From NCBI RefSeq assembly GCF_001642475.1, contig NW_019174105.1:1-45842 (forward strand): a DNA stretch of 45,842 nucleotides. The letters are read 5' to 3'. Under the pieces are notes generated by a model. The model had not been told where the DNA came from and did no database searches. It was given only the letters and a program-made list of their open reading frames with translations. Below are positions 22,530 through 33,125 of this stretch, piece after piece (the stretch's first letter is position 1; the number at the start of each line of letters is the position of its first letter). The stretch is from Fonsecaea monophora (taxonomy: Eukaryota; Ascomycota; Eurotiomycetes; Chaetothyriales; Herpotrichiellaceae). The position numbers and the translations under genes are program-made.

Positions 22530-23013
22530 ACTGGTGGGGTCTTGAGACTTAAGGTGAATATGTATACAAACCCTCTACCCAGTACTTACCGTGACTACTT
22601 ACGTACCTAGGACATAGTGCGTATCTAGGTAAGTAGACAGGTAGACAGGTAGACTGCAACCCAAATGAGTAGACAGACAGACACTTTCCCACGCGCCAGT
22701 GCAATTTTGTATTATAGAATCAGTATCAGTTTCAGTTTCAGTATCGATATCTAAACCATTCAAACACCTCCTTGATAACCCTTGGTCCCCCCTTGGTTCC
22801 CTCAAAGGGACATTTAGACACCTGGACTCCGAGAAAAAGTTGATCCTTTTTTCCCACGCCTGCGATGCACTGAGGGATCCAAACTCTTCTGTACCTTTTG
22901 CTCAACAACTCGTTGATAGCTCCAGATTTTCTGCAATTTTCTTTGTTTTCGCGTCTTATAATTCTTTTATATCGAGCTCGTCTTCAACATAACCAATATC
23001 GCCATCGTAGTCG

Positions 23014-23034
23014 TCATCATCATCATCATCATCA
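23014..23034. repeat. CAT trinucleotide repeat
   Basis: About seven CAT units lie just beyond the metacaspase stop codon (23089-23091 on the minus strand), followed by a degenerate CATCAC run to about 23063. It is likely in the 3' untranslated region. Confidence 0.7.
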
Positions 23035-23088
23035 CTCGTAACCGTCATCACCATCACCATTCATAATCTTCATCATAACCGAAAATCA

Positions 23089-24894
23089 TCACACCCGGAA
23101 CGGATTATTCAGATCAAACTGATATCCGCACGACAGCTGCGGCACCTGGGAGTAATGCTGCTGGAGGAGGGCTCTGGTGTTTTGCAGAATCTGTTTTCAT
23201 CCACAAACCCCAGAAAAAGGGTTGGGTGGTCTGTTAGTTTCTTGACTGACGGGAATTCATCCCACCCAAGGAGAGGGAGAGACGAGAGAAAGAAATGGCT
23301 GGGGGCAAAGCGCTGGGAAAAATACCTGCACGTAGGAAATGTTCCAGTAGACGTCTGTCTTCATGGTCTCGAGAAAGGCCCAGGACATGGCTCCTACAAC
23401 ATAACACAACACATCACACCCAGTCAGTCAATCCAGTCCAGCAGTCAACGGGTTCAGAATAAAACATCTCCAGTGTCAAAGGTCGACTCTGTCCGGACTT
23501 CGATTTCCCGGGTAAATCTGGAAAAGGAGAACATACCGACATGCCGCCCGTTGATAAACGCATCCGCGGACGTCTGCTCGTCCTTGCACCCGGAAAACAT
23601 AAAGACCGACTTATTCTCGGGGCCCCAGTCCTCCTCGAATTCGTCCACGGCGTGCAGCCCTTCGTCGTAGTCGCCGTCGTACTGATGCTTGAGGCCGCGG
23701 AAGAAGGAGGTCGCGCCGGCGAGGAGGTGACGCGCCTCGCCCGCGCTGTCGAACGCAAAGTCCCCGCGGATGAGGTGGGATGCCTGTTGGGGTGGGAGAA
23801 GGAAGGGAGGATTTATCAGCACTGAATCTTGCTATGGTGGTGGGCGCGAGGACATGTCGTGGGTGTGGAATGGGAGACATGGACATGGACATCGCATGAG
23901 ACGGGTACATGACATATGCCCGACAGGAGACTCGACAGTTCGTAAGAACTCACCTCGCCAATCAGCTCAGCACCAACTTTCAGATTGTCCATCAGGTTGA
24001 CATTGCCGTCACCATCGGTCCCTGCATTGAGCGTCAACCAAAACTCGGACAGAAAGCCACGGAGGTGTAGGATGTCGGACGGAAACCAAGAAATCCTAGA
24101 CAGATAATAGTGCTAGAACATCAAATACACGGGGTATCTTTTGAGATAAAAGGGTTGACACGAATAGGCACATGATATGACATGTACCAATGAGCGAGAC
24201 TTACGGTAGACAAAGGGCAACTCGACGGCGGAACCACTGGGATCGGATTAATTAATTAGGGGGGTTCCTGATTCAATATGATCTTCACCTTGGTAACAAT
24301 AGAACTCATCGGGTTTCATCCCTTTCGTCGCCTTCATCTCATCACAACCCTGGAATCAATCACGGGTGCACCCATCCTCACCAATGGAAGGCGGATCTGG
24401 GCTCAACACACAACTGCGCGCGAAAAAAAAAGTGGCAGGAATTCTCACCTATGGCAGCAATCGAACAAGATAAACAGCGTGCTGCTGGGATGCAACGCGC
24501 TGACCAGGACACGATGCAGCATGGAGCTCTGGATCTGGCCGGTCCTCTCAAAGTCGACGGGGACGATGGTATCCGCGAAGCCACTCCTCCCCTGATCCTC
24601 GTCGGGGACCTGCCCGCCATGGCCCGAGTAGTGCAGGAAGCACATGCAGCCGGGCTCGCTGACGAGCCAGCGCATGGCAGCGAGGATGTTGTGCGCGGTC
24701 GGGAAGTACGGGCCGCGGGGGTCGTTTCTGCGCGCGTCGTCGGTGAGCACCACCATGTCGGCCGGGTGGGAGGAGAAGCCGCGCGAGGCGAGGAACTCGG
24801 CCACGTTGGAGACGTCGTCGATGCACCCCTGCAGCTGGTGCTGCGAGCCCAGGTAGTTGATGCCGATGAGGAGGGCTTTTCGGCGGCCACCCAT
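23089..24894 (-). CDS. Type I metacaspase without prodomain (320 aa, 6 exons)
   Basis: Minus-strand exons 24894-24449, 24236-24205, 24021-23954, 23783-23537, 23393-23326 and 23190-23089; all phases agree. The peptidase C14 fold is clear: KALLIGINYLGSQHQLQGC near the N-terminus, catalytic His92 in HYSGHGGQ and Cys147 in FDCCHSGS (the second Cys of the pair, completed across the first junction). The p10-like part contains FMFSGCKDEQTSADAF, AMSWAFLETM and SCGYQFDLNNPF. Metacaspases are Ca2+-dependent Arg/Lys-specific proteases acting in protein quality control, ageing and cell death. Fungal members usually carry an N-terminal Pro/Gln-rich prodomain of roughly 80-150 residues; here the first ATG is 6 residues before the catalytic core. 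An unseen upstream exon remains possible. An A14 tract lies two bases before the ATG on the sense strand. Confidence 0.93.
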
Positions 24895-25814
24895 TCTTTT
24901 TTTTTTTTTTCTTAATTGGGGGGGCTTTATTGAGCGAAGCGAAACAGAACAGAACGGTATATTAGTCAATGAATGGGGAGATGATACTCGCTTGCTGAAA
25001 TGCGATCAAGGGGGAATGGATGGGAATGGGGGCTGAAAGGAGGAGGGAAATCGAGTTCGGTGATACACCTACACCTACTGCAACAGCTACAGCTACACAA
25101 TACATAATACATAATACATAACAACCGATAAACAGACAGAGTGAGTGACTAACTAACTGACCAGTCCAAGAATAGAAACACCCGTCAGGCAAAAAGAAAA
25201 ATGCGCGAGAAGGTACTGGACGGGGACCCTTCTCTGTCGTTGGCTCCCGGGCAAATCCTTGGGCCGAAAAACCCTCATCTCAGCTCGCAACAAACAGCCT
25301 GAACAAGGTAAAAGAAGGAAAGAAATAATTAACTCCGACATGTGGCTGACAGACAGGAAAACTCTGAGTGACTTGAGTGACTGATTGATTCGTCATAGTG
25401 AGATTCCGAGGCTTTATCCCATTTCGGTCAATCCCAAAACACTTGGTCAGATCATCAGGACCATCAGACTGTGACACAAGGGTGATCAACTGCATCTAAT
25501 AATTGACTACGAGGTAAGTAATATAGACTAAAAGTCGGAATTCTTGTTGCTACCAACTCGCAAATTCTACCATAATTCCCACTTTTGCCAGTTCCCCCCG
25601 TCCGCCATGCCTAAAGTGCAGACAGTAGATAGAACCAGACCCCCAAATATACATTCCAGAAAATATCCCTATAAATAAATATCCTTCGTCCTTGGATACC
25701 ATCCTTCTCCAAGGAAAATATCAGAAACAGTAGGCCTTCCAGCAGCGCACTCGTGACCTCGTAACACATAAAAAGACACAGGAGTCCAACCCCCTGACCT
25801 CCATCATCCGAGGT
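24895..25814. other. Region between the metacaspase start and the 3' end of the DUF7820-like gene
   Basis: No gene is supported. It begins with a T14 run at 24897-24910 (A14 in the metacaspase leader). A short tandem CATAATA-like run lies at about 25095-25122. I looked for a Pro/Gln-rich upstream metacaspase exon here and did not find one. Confidence 0.5.
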
Positions 25815-28002
25815 CTATATACTGAACCACTCGCAAATACAGTTCGATCCCAGCTGATCTACCGTGTTGTATGACCGCTTGGACATCATCCTCCTCCTGC
25901 TGTCAGCCCCGGACGTCGGCGTCCCATAGTCACTCTCTTCGATGCAGACGGTAGGCACATTAGGGATCGGCATGATTTGCCAATTGTTGAGCACTTGCAT
26001 CTGTTGACAATAAGGTTGCACATTGTTGTCAGGCTTCCGTTTCTCCACCATCTTCACAAGTTTGGGGAAGTCAGGCGATCCCACCGTCGCCTGTCGTTTC
26101 AGTTTTGTGCCGGGCCAGTAGTCATCGTCAGTCGGTTCGCTGGGATACGGCGTGGTGGCCGATGGATTCGCAGATGTGGGCCCACTGCCGTATCCAGGCG
26201 CAGTATGTGTCGTTGACGTCCCCGTGCTGGTCGGCGTGCTGGATCCAGATGTAATTGTAGACGTCGAACTATACATGTCGTACGCGTCATTCATGTTCTG
26301 ATCCAAAAATACCCAGAATTCGCTGACGGTCGAGTTCCAGAAACAGTACCAGGGCTTGTCTCCCACGCTGAGGTACTCGAAACCCCAGTTGCCCATGCCT
26401 CTTTCAGACAACTCTTGAGCAGGTATCGATCGTTTCATGGGGTCGGAGTCGGGAGAGATTTGATTTGACGGAACTATTCACTCGAGTCAGTATTTGTTGA
26501 TCGCAAAGAGTAGAATAAGTGCCCACCTATAATCAGCTTGTCGAATAAAACACTGAAAAAGAGCGCGATACCGAGTTGATCGTCCTCTTTGTCTCTGAAT
26601 GGTTGCATCTCAAAAGTTGACCCGTTGAAATCGGGAGGTTGTGGTCCGTATCGGAACAATTGTGGCCTCACCGAGTAGTCGTCGAACACCACCGAAAAAT
26701 TCGGGCCCTTGTTAAAGACATTGACCCCAAGTAGGGCAAAATCCAGGCATTCCCATGCACGAGCGTACTCGTCATCGATGACGCACGCATCAATCTGCTG
26801 TGTCTGATTCAAGGGGATGGTATAATGGCCTGTCGGACACGGTGGTGTCGACGGACCCGTTTGAGCGGGGTCAGCGTCTAGCCAGACTGTGGTGGTTGCG
26901 GCACTTTGGAGCAGTTAGAAAAGAATCCAAGGTGACGGGTGGGTTAGCCAACTTACGCTTCGGCCTGGTGTGTCCCATGTTGATTCCCAACGACGCCGCC
27001 AATAACCCCACCAATTACCGCTGCCAGCACGACAATGGCAACAACAATCACGACTGTCCAAATAGGTAGCCCACAACATGTCCTCCGCCGTCGCTTTTCG
27101 CGGAGTCCTTCTTTTCTGGCAACTTCGTCCTGAGAAGGAGAGCCCACGGCCATTAATTCAACATCTGAAGCAGAACCCGCAGGTGGTGGGACGTTAGAAG
27201 CAGGCTCCGATTCTTCCGTGATGGTCGAGGTCTGCGGGTCTATCCGAGCCATGTCTCCTTTTGCGATGACGTTGTCAGCATATCGGCTGTATGGAGGTAG
27301 TTGCTCGATATGTCCATCACTGCCAACAATGTCACCCACTTCATTGCTGGAAGATGATGTGTCTGGCGGCGCATATGATGGACCCATTCCAGGAAATCCC
27401 AAGCCAATGTCCGAACTGTCATCTTCAGGCACTGTGTTTTGGGGATACATAGAGTACGGGTGTTCTGGCCCCCCTTGTGGAACAAAGGGAAGTTCCAGAG
27501 GCCGAATTGTCGAATCGCTGACAACACTAGACGCTCTTGTAACTTGGGGATATAGACCATAGGGCTGACTTGGAGCCGTTGGCCCTCTGTAAGGACTCTG
27601 AGCTCGTGGGATGGAAAATCGTGACGAAGTACTGAGGGTTCTTCGGCTGTCGGCGATGGATTGGGACGAGACTGATAGGGCTCGGTGGGGGTTGGCGGAG
27701 GACTCGGTTGGAAGGGCTCGTTTGGAGATGGAAAGTCTGTTTAGTCCCATTGTATTTCCAGACAGTCCAGGAGGGGTGTATTCACGCGGATTGGTGTTTG
27801 TGTCATTGCGCTGGCTCAGGCTCAGCTCTTCAGGTCGGCTGTCAATCGAGTCCGTCGGACTTGAAGCGCCTATTGATTCGGCAGGGTCGACCGCATAATC
27901 ATCACTGAAGACATTGGGATTTGATGTTGCTATTGATGACCTTCGCGGCGTGGTATCACCGTCCATCGATGTCGATCGTTTGGAAGGAGGTCGTCGCGCC
28001 AT
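25815..28002 (-). CDS. Single-pass membrane protein of unknown function (DUF7820-like, 693 aa, 3 exons)
   Basis: Minus-strand exons 28002-26957, 26903-26527 and 26473-25815. The first 310 residues are Ser/Pro/Thr-rich and look disordered. A basic cluster (REKRRRRTCC) precedes one hydrophobic helix at about 314-340 (VVIVVAIVVLAAVIGGVIGG). The C-terminal 350 residues are Cys-containing with several N-X-S/T sites (for example FNGST and FWNSTVS), so this side is probably extracytoplasmic, giving a type II topology. A Ser/Thr/Pro linker near the middle of the last exon may be O-glycosylated. Conserved-looking blocks are WECLDFALLGVN and GDKPWYCFWNSTVSEFWVFL. I match it to a fungal family often labelled DUF7820 or, misleadingly, glycoprotease; no catalytic motif is visible. 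The family name is from memory, the topology from sequence. Confidence 0.85.
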
Positions 28003-28555
28003 GGGCGCTGCGCCACCTTTTTAGGAGGCCGGCTCCGGGGACGCGAAGACAGGCAATTGAGGAGAGAAGGAAGGCGGTGGACAATTGGAACGTATTATAG
28101 ATCGATGTCTGACGTGGGAAAGAAGGTATCGGAGGCGTGGCTGCGGGTAAGGTGAGGGTGGTGGATGTTGAACTGGTCGGATGAGCATGAATTGTGAGAG
28201 CGGAACAAGAAGCAGCAGGAACAGGAGGTCTCATTAGACTCAGTCTGCACTTGCCGTTGCCATTCCCTTGAGGTCTTGGCTGTTGGCCAATGGCGTGCTA
28301 GTTTGGGTTAGTCGGCTTGGCAATCCCATCGATCATGCTCACTTTGAGACAAGTGGCAGCGGTATCAGGCCTCTCGCATAATACTTTGGCTGACTTTACG
28401 ACCATCACCGGTGTTCATCGGTGTCGATCTCCTTCGTTCTCTGATACTGCAATCGTTTAACCGGCGCTGCGCGAATATCGCCAGCGTTGCACGTCGCCTT
28501 GTGCTTCAGGGGTTAATCATATGTGGTACATCTGGCCTATTAAGTAGCATACAGC
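28003..28555. other. Divergent promoter region
   Basis: A 553-bp stretch lies between the divergent starts of the membrane protein (minus) and the next gene (plus). No gene is seen. It contains CCAAT-type sequence (GGCCAATGGC near 28286) but no other clear element. Confidence 0.5.
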
Positions 28556-29629
28556 ATGACTGCTGCGGCCGAAGTGCAGGCTTTGCTGCGTTTCCTGACC
28601 AAAGATGCCCGCATACCATTGGCAGAAGCCATGCCGAAGATCCACGCTCTTCGGAAAGAACAGCTCAATACGCCCGAGAACATCTCCAAGGCCAATGAGA
28701 CTGACCTCAAATCTATCTTTGCTGATGAGAAGGTGCTGAAGCAGGTGATCAACGCAGCCAAGCGTGTTTCTAATCCCAAAAAGCGATCTGCGGCGCAGTC
28801 AAGTTCCTCTGCCTCGAAGCGCACGAAGACAGACCAAGACGCCCTCGATGATGAGGACTCCCTTGCACTTCCTCAGACAGACATATCCATTGCCGAGCTA
28901 GAAAATATCACTATTGAGACGAACCGCGCTCCTCTTTTCCTAGCCTTCACTATCGCCGTCCTTGCATATACACACCCCGAACAGCCTCTCTCGAGTCGCT
29001 GGAGCTTGGCGCAAGCTGTTGTGAGCGCAGGTGCGCAGAGCAAAGCCAAATACCTTGGCTTGACTACGGGGCCAACTGCGGAAGAGGATGGCTGGGCCCT
29101 GGGCCAACCTAAAGTCAATATAATGGGACGTGAGGTGGCAGTAATGCGAAGACACGTGGCTGCCTCTGCTGAAGATGAGACATCTGCTCCCAACATTGCG
29201 TTCTGGGGACTTGATCTAGAGGCACTTCGGAAGTCCAATGGGCCACTGATTGCAGGGAAAGATATCAAGAGTCCTACCGGTCCTCCTATACACAAACCTC
29301 TTTCGCCTCGAAATTACCTTCTCAAGTCCATGGTTGTTGTCGAGTCGAGCACCACAGACTCCGTAGACACCACAGCGAAAAAGCCAATCCCAAAGAAGAA
29401 AACACCAAAGGAAATGGCAAGTAAGAGAGAGGAAGCTGCGGCTATGACACTTAAAGCCATCGACATAGTTTGCAAGGGCTGGGCGTCCACACTGAGCCCG
29501 GAACAACTTGACCAGAGAGCACAGGTGTGGTACACCCGTGTTCGGCCAGATGTCGAACAAGGCCAAGCGGGCTGGGGACAGCGAGGCCAAGTACGCTTGG
29601 CTGACATCCTTGCTCTCAGGAAAGGGTAG
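28556..29629 (+). CDS. Conserved-looking nuclear protein of unknown function (357 aa, intronless)
   Basis: This is a single open frame from ATG 28556. Residues 1-75 are helical, with alternating short helices (EVQALLRFL, KIHALRKEQL, EKVLKQVINAAKRV) that suggest a small helical or helix-hairpin-type domain. A bipartite basic signal, KKR with a downstream KRTK (about 75-91), suggests nuclear import. The middle (about 140-250) is a compact domain with SRWSLAQAVVSAGAQSKAKY, NIMGREVAVMRRH and AFWGLDLEALRKSN. The C-terminus is Lys/Pro-rich, then helical (EEAAAMTLKAIDIV). I do not recognise the family with confidence and assign no function. It shares a 553-bp divergent promoter with the minus-strand membrane protein. 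Confidence 0.82.
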   Translation: MTAAAEVQALLRFLTKDARIPLAEAMPKIHALRKEQLNTPENISKANETDLKSIFADEKVLKQVINAAKRVSNPKKRSAAQSSSSASKRTKTDQDALDDEDSLALPQTDISIAELENITIETNRAPLFLAFTIAVLAYTHPEQPLSSRWSLAQAVVSAGAQSKAKYLGLTTGPTAEEDGWALGQPKVNIMGREVAVMRRHVAASAEDETSAPNIAFWGLDLEALRKSNGPLIAGKDIKSPTGPPIHKPLSPRNYLLKSMVVVESSTTDSVDTTAKKPIPKKKTPKEMASKREEAAAMTLKAIDIVCKGWASTLSPEQLDQRAQVWYTRVRPDVEQGQAGWGQRGQVRLADILALRKG

Positions 29630-30046
29630 AGCGTGCATATTATTGCAGGTCAAAATACATCTGCTCTGCTCAACACCAAAGGAAGACAAGACGCAAACCC
29701 GTTTTTAAGTCATTCAGGTGACAACAAATCCCATGACTGCTCTCAACCGCTAGGGAATTGTTGAACTATGAGTGTGCCTGTGCGTTCATATTGATTGGAG
29801 AAGGAACGCCCTCTTGCTGACATTTTCGAGCAAGACATGCCCTTCGTGACAAGGTGTTTTCAGTGTGCTCTCCAGGCCTTATCTACAGAGGCGATTTCAC
29901 GGAAAAGAAAAAAAGCGAGTCCCAGCTGGGCTTCACTCGTGCTTTTGAGAGCCTTGAACACCTGGTGCAGTCTCAGTTCCGGCACCTCGATTCACGCCCC
30001 AGATGCGTAGTGTATGTCACGCCTCTTCGGGCCAGCTGGATCCTCA
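29630..30046. other. Convergent intergenic region
   Basis: The 417 bp between two facing 3' ends contain no gene. An AAAAGAAAAAAAG purine run lies near 29901-29914. Confidence 0.5.
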
Positions 30047-30517
30047 CTACTTTTTGTCCTCTGAAGGACGTCCAACATCGCCTGCCCGATATGGTTAGAT
30101 TATACCACATTGTACAAGCATGGGCAAAGAAGACAAACCTTTCCAGAATTTTTTGTCCACCTTGTTATCGTCCTCACTCAACTGGTTTACTGTCCTCTCG
30201 TGTCGTTGTTCCAGTTCTTCGTTATGCTTCCGCACTTCCGGGTCGTTGTCCTCCGCGGCTGATTTGGGGCTGTGGATCTTGGGACTCGCCCCCTGGCTTG
30301 AGGATGAACTTCCGCCCTTGCCAGTTGCCGGAGCTTCTGGGCCAGGATGCTCCATGTCGGACTTTGGGTTTTCCTGGTTGGTGCCCTGCTGCATCCCAGA
30401 TTGCTCGTTCCCATAAGACTGATGTGCGAATCTTCGTGGATGTGCTGGATAGGAAAGAGCTTGAAGACGGCGAGGAGCTCTGACTGGCCTTGCGGCCATA
30501 CGAAGGACGGGCTGCAT
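30047..30517 (-). CDS. Small mitochondrial-type protein of unknown function (137 aa, 2 exons)
   Basis: Minus-strand exons 30517-30139 and 30081-30047, joined by a 57-bp intron (GTTTGT donor, GGGCAG acceptor). The last exon is only 35 nt and ends GDVGRPSEDKK. Residues 1-32 (MQPVLRMAARPVRAPRRLQA and onward) are Arg-rich without acids, a convincing matrix-targeting presequence. The mature part is polar and low-complexity: a Gly/Ser run (GGSSSSSQGASP), then a charged helix (NDPEVRKHNEELEQRHERTV). No membrane span or catalytic motif is present. The start at 30517 is the ATG beginning the presequence; the frame is open further upstream, but that stretch lacks an ATG with better context. It is divergent from the Ish1-type gene. 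Confidence 0.75.
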
Positions 30518-30950
30518 TGTGGTTGATTTAACGAGGCTTTGGTGAATGGTACTACAATTTCTTGACAATAGAAGATCACAAACGATATAGCTCAGCGAGA
30601 TACCAAAAGTCAAGGTCAAAATGCTTTCAAAACTTGACGAGTGCCACTGATGATCCTCTGATGCATTGCGTCGACTTGATGACTTCATTAGATGCCAAGC
30701 CTATTGATTGTCCTCCTCATGAGGCACTCCAGCCTTGCCTGGCCCTGACGCTTCCTTGACCTGCAGAATGGGTATTGGAGGACTACTTGCTTGAATATTA
30801 CAATACAGAGGTCGAGGGTTTCTTTTAGCCCTCGAGACAACTATCCAGATAGACACATCGCGCCTTCTGTTCTAGAATAATTGTCCTGCGCCCGAAACAA
30901 AAAGTGCCTGCGCCACAAGCATCGGATTTGTTTTTCGCACTAGCTAGTCG

Positions 30951-30958
30951 TGACGTCA
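30951..30958. promoter_or_regulatory. CRE palindrome TGACGTCA (distal)
   Basis: A perfect ATF/CREB-type site, 493 bp upstream of the Ish1-type ATG. bZIP factors such as Atf1/AtfA bind this element in fungi under MAPK stress signalling. Occupancy is inferred. Confidence 0.5.
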
Positions 30959-31292
30959 GGCTGAGTTTTCGCGTGTGTCGCTTTCCCCGCATCACGAATC
31001 GCGTCAGTTGCTGGCGTCACGCACCTGGAGCTCTGCAGCTGCTTTGTTTCGTCGGACTCATGTCCCGCCACAATTGACTGGCACACAGTGTTGCTGGGTA
31101 AGGACGAATGAAGGCCATTAGGTAGGTATCCAGTAAAAGTAGCTGAACGTACATGGTAAGGTGCAAATCTTCGGTGCCTGACAGCATGTGGCCTTGGCTT
31201 TCACCTGCCTGTGGCGCCACTTCTGCCTCACCTCTCACCTTCTTCATCACCGCTCATCGAACCATTAAAACGGGGTGACGGTGAACAAACTC

Positions 31293-31300
31293 TGACGTCA
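31293..31300. promoter_or_regulatory. CRE palindrome TGACGTCA (proximal)
   Basis: A second perfect ATF/CREB-type palindrome, 151 bp upstream of the Ish1-type ATG, in core-promoter range. Confidence 0.55.
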
Positions 31301-31450
31301 AGGTTGGCACAAACATTCAATCTGTCAACTTTGCCAAAACTCATTCTCTTTCCACCTTTTTTAAGTCCCTGGTTCACACAATCCTCTTCTCTCTGTCTCT
31401 GCTCACCCTCCATCGCCTACCAGAAGACACTCCGAATTACACCCGCAACC

Positions 31451-33125
31451 ATGAGGTTCTCCCTCTCCAAAATCCTCGTCGTTGCTCTGGCTTCGACTGA
31501 GGTAGTTGTTGCCAGTACTTGGTTCAGCAAAGCTGGTATGGACAAAGTCCATATGGACCTAGAAGAACGCTGCTGACCTTCTTTCCTAGCTTACAACAAG
31601 TGGCATGAGACCGAACTCGAGCGATGGCTCTCCGATCACGATGTCCCCTATCCTACTCCTGCAGACAGAAAAGACCTCGAGAACCTCGTCAAAGACAACT
31701 GGCAGGCTAAGGTGGTCGACCCTGTCGCTACAACTGGGGACAAGACTAGTGATAGCTATCATAGTGTCAAGGACTGGATCTTTGACAGGTAAGGTTTTGG
31801 CTGCTCCTTGATTGTCACCCTCGCTAACTTTCAGCAGCTGGTCTGAATCGTCTCTGAAGAGCTTCCTTGATCACCACAACATCCCTGCTCCTCAACCACG
31901 AACCAGAGATACTCTGTTGACTACCGCCCGCCAGCACTACGATACTGTTGCAAAACAACTGGGGGAGTACGCTTCTTACCCCGGTGACTGGCTCTACTCG
32001 ACTTGGTCCGAATCCGATCTCAAGGAATTCCTCGACGAGCGTGGTATCCCTGTTCCACAGCCCACCACTCGTGACAAGCTCATCGCCCATGTTCGCCGCA
32101 ATTCTCGACTGGCCTCTCTCAACATGTCGTCCGCCGCCTCTGCTGCAAGTGCTTCCTACTCCAGTGCTAGCTCCATCGCCAGCAAATCCGCTTCCAGCGC
32201 ACAAGCCAGCCTTAGTGATGCTCTGTTCGATGCCTGGTCTGATAGCCAGCTGAAAGAATTCCTTGACACTCATGGAGTCCCCGTCCCACAAGGGAGCAGG
32301 AAGAACGAACTCATCGCACTGGCGCGCAAACAACGTGGCAAGCTCGAAGCAAGCGGTTCCTCGCTTTCTAGCACAGCCGCTTCCGGATTCGGTGCTGCGA
32401 CTTCGTCAGCTGGTAATGAGTTCGCAAAGGCAACTGACGACGCCTCTCTCATGGCCGATGACGCTTTCAACACGGCGGTAGATTCATGGTCTGATTCACG
32501 TCTCAAAGCTTATCTCGATTCACGTGGTGTTCCAGTGCCTCAAGGCAGTAAGCGGGACGAGCTCTTGAAGCAGGTTCGATTGAACAAGCACAAGGCTGCA
32601 ACTGGTTGGTCGGCGTGGACGTTTGACACTTGGACTCTTGAGAACCTCCAGAAATATCTTGAGGCTCACGGCAAGAAATACAAGAAGAGCGCCAAGGCCA
32701 GTCGTGACGACTTGATCAGACAAGCGCAGGACTCTTACGCCTCTGCTTCCAAGAGCGGCGGAACCCAATACGCATCCGTCACCAGCTACCTTGCTAAGCA
32801 GACAGACTCCGCCAAGGACACCGCTTTTGATACTTGGTCCGACAGCGAGCTGAAATCATACCTCGACAGCTATGGTGTCCCCAACTATCAGGGTTCGACC
32901 ACCAACGAGCTTCGCGCCGAAGCCAAGAAGCAATACAACTACTTCAAATACGGGACATCGTCTCCTTCGGGAACCATCTTTGAGCGAATTAAGAGTGGAT
33001 TGCAATGGGTTCTTGGACAAGCTCAAGGTGCCGGTGCGACTGCGTCTGCGTCTGCATCCAAGTCGGCCAGCTCGGCAGCCAGCGTTGCCTCCAAGAGTGC
33101 CACGAGTGCCAAAAGCGAATTGTAA
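31451..33125 (+). CDS. Ish1/Msc1-type nuclear-envelope/ER protein with seven Ish1 repeats (524 aa, 3 exons)
   Basis: Exons 31451-31535, 31590-31788 and 31835-33125. A signal peptide (residues 1 to about 21, MRFSLSKILVVALASTEVVV) sends it to the ER/perinuclear space. Seven repeats follow, each beginning W-S/H-E/D-S-x-L and ending x-G-V/I-P-x-P-Q ... DxLxxxxR. Their leading Trp lie near residues 32, 97, 152, 230, 313, 361 and 429. The sixth repeat has lost the P-x-P-Q core and is Lys-rich instead (HGKKYKKSAK). Ala/Ser-rich linkers separate repeats 3-5, and the C-terminus is a low-complexity Ala/Ser/Lys tail. The family includes fission yeast Ish1 (nuclear envelope, stress-responsive) and budding yeast Msc1. 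The role is probably structural or stress-related at the nuclear envelope. Confidence 0.9.

Larger units (their letters stand above)
22248..23088. other. Microsatellite-rich intergenic region
   Basis: No gene is seen between the facing 3' ends of the CTF1-like factor and the metacaspase. It holds several simple repeats: AATGC units at about 22428-22446, CTCGTA units at 22506-22529, GTAGACAG units at about 22630-22685, CAGTAT/CAGTTT units at about 22720-22745 and CAT units at 23014-23034, plus TACCTA-like motifs near 22600. Confidence 0.6.
30518..31450. promoter_or_regulatory. Divergent promoter with two perfect CRE sites
   Basis: This 933-bp region lies between the small mitochondrial-type gene (minus) and the Ish1/Msc1 gene (plus). 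It contains TGACGTCA palindromes at 30951-30958 and 31293-31300, plus a GCGTCAC half-site-like sequence near 31014-31020. No gene is seen inside it. Confidence 0.55.

Noticed and set aside
23014..23063. Regular CAT/CAC repeats considered as a CRISPR-like array
   Set aside because: The unit is a trinucleotide microsatellite with no spacers, in a eukaryotic 3' region.
24451..24915. 154-codon frame antisense to metacaspase exon 1
   Set aside because: It is a mirror of a strongly supported coding exon, low-complexity Val/Ala/Gly-rich.
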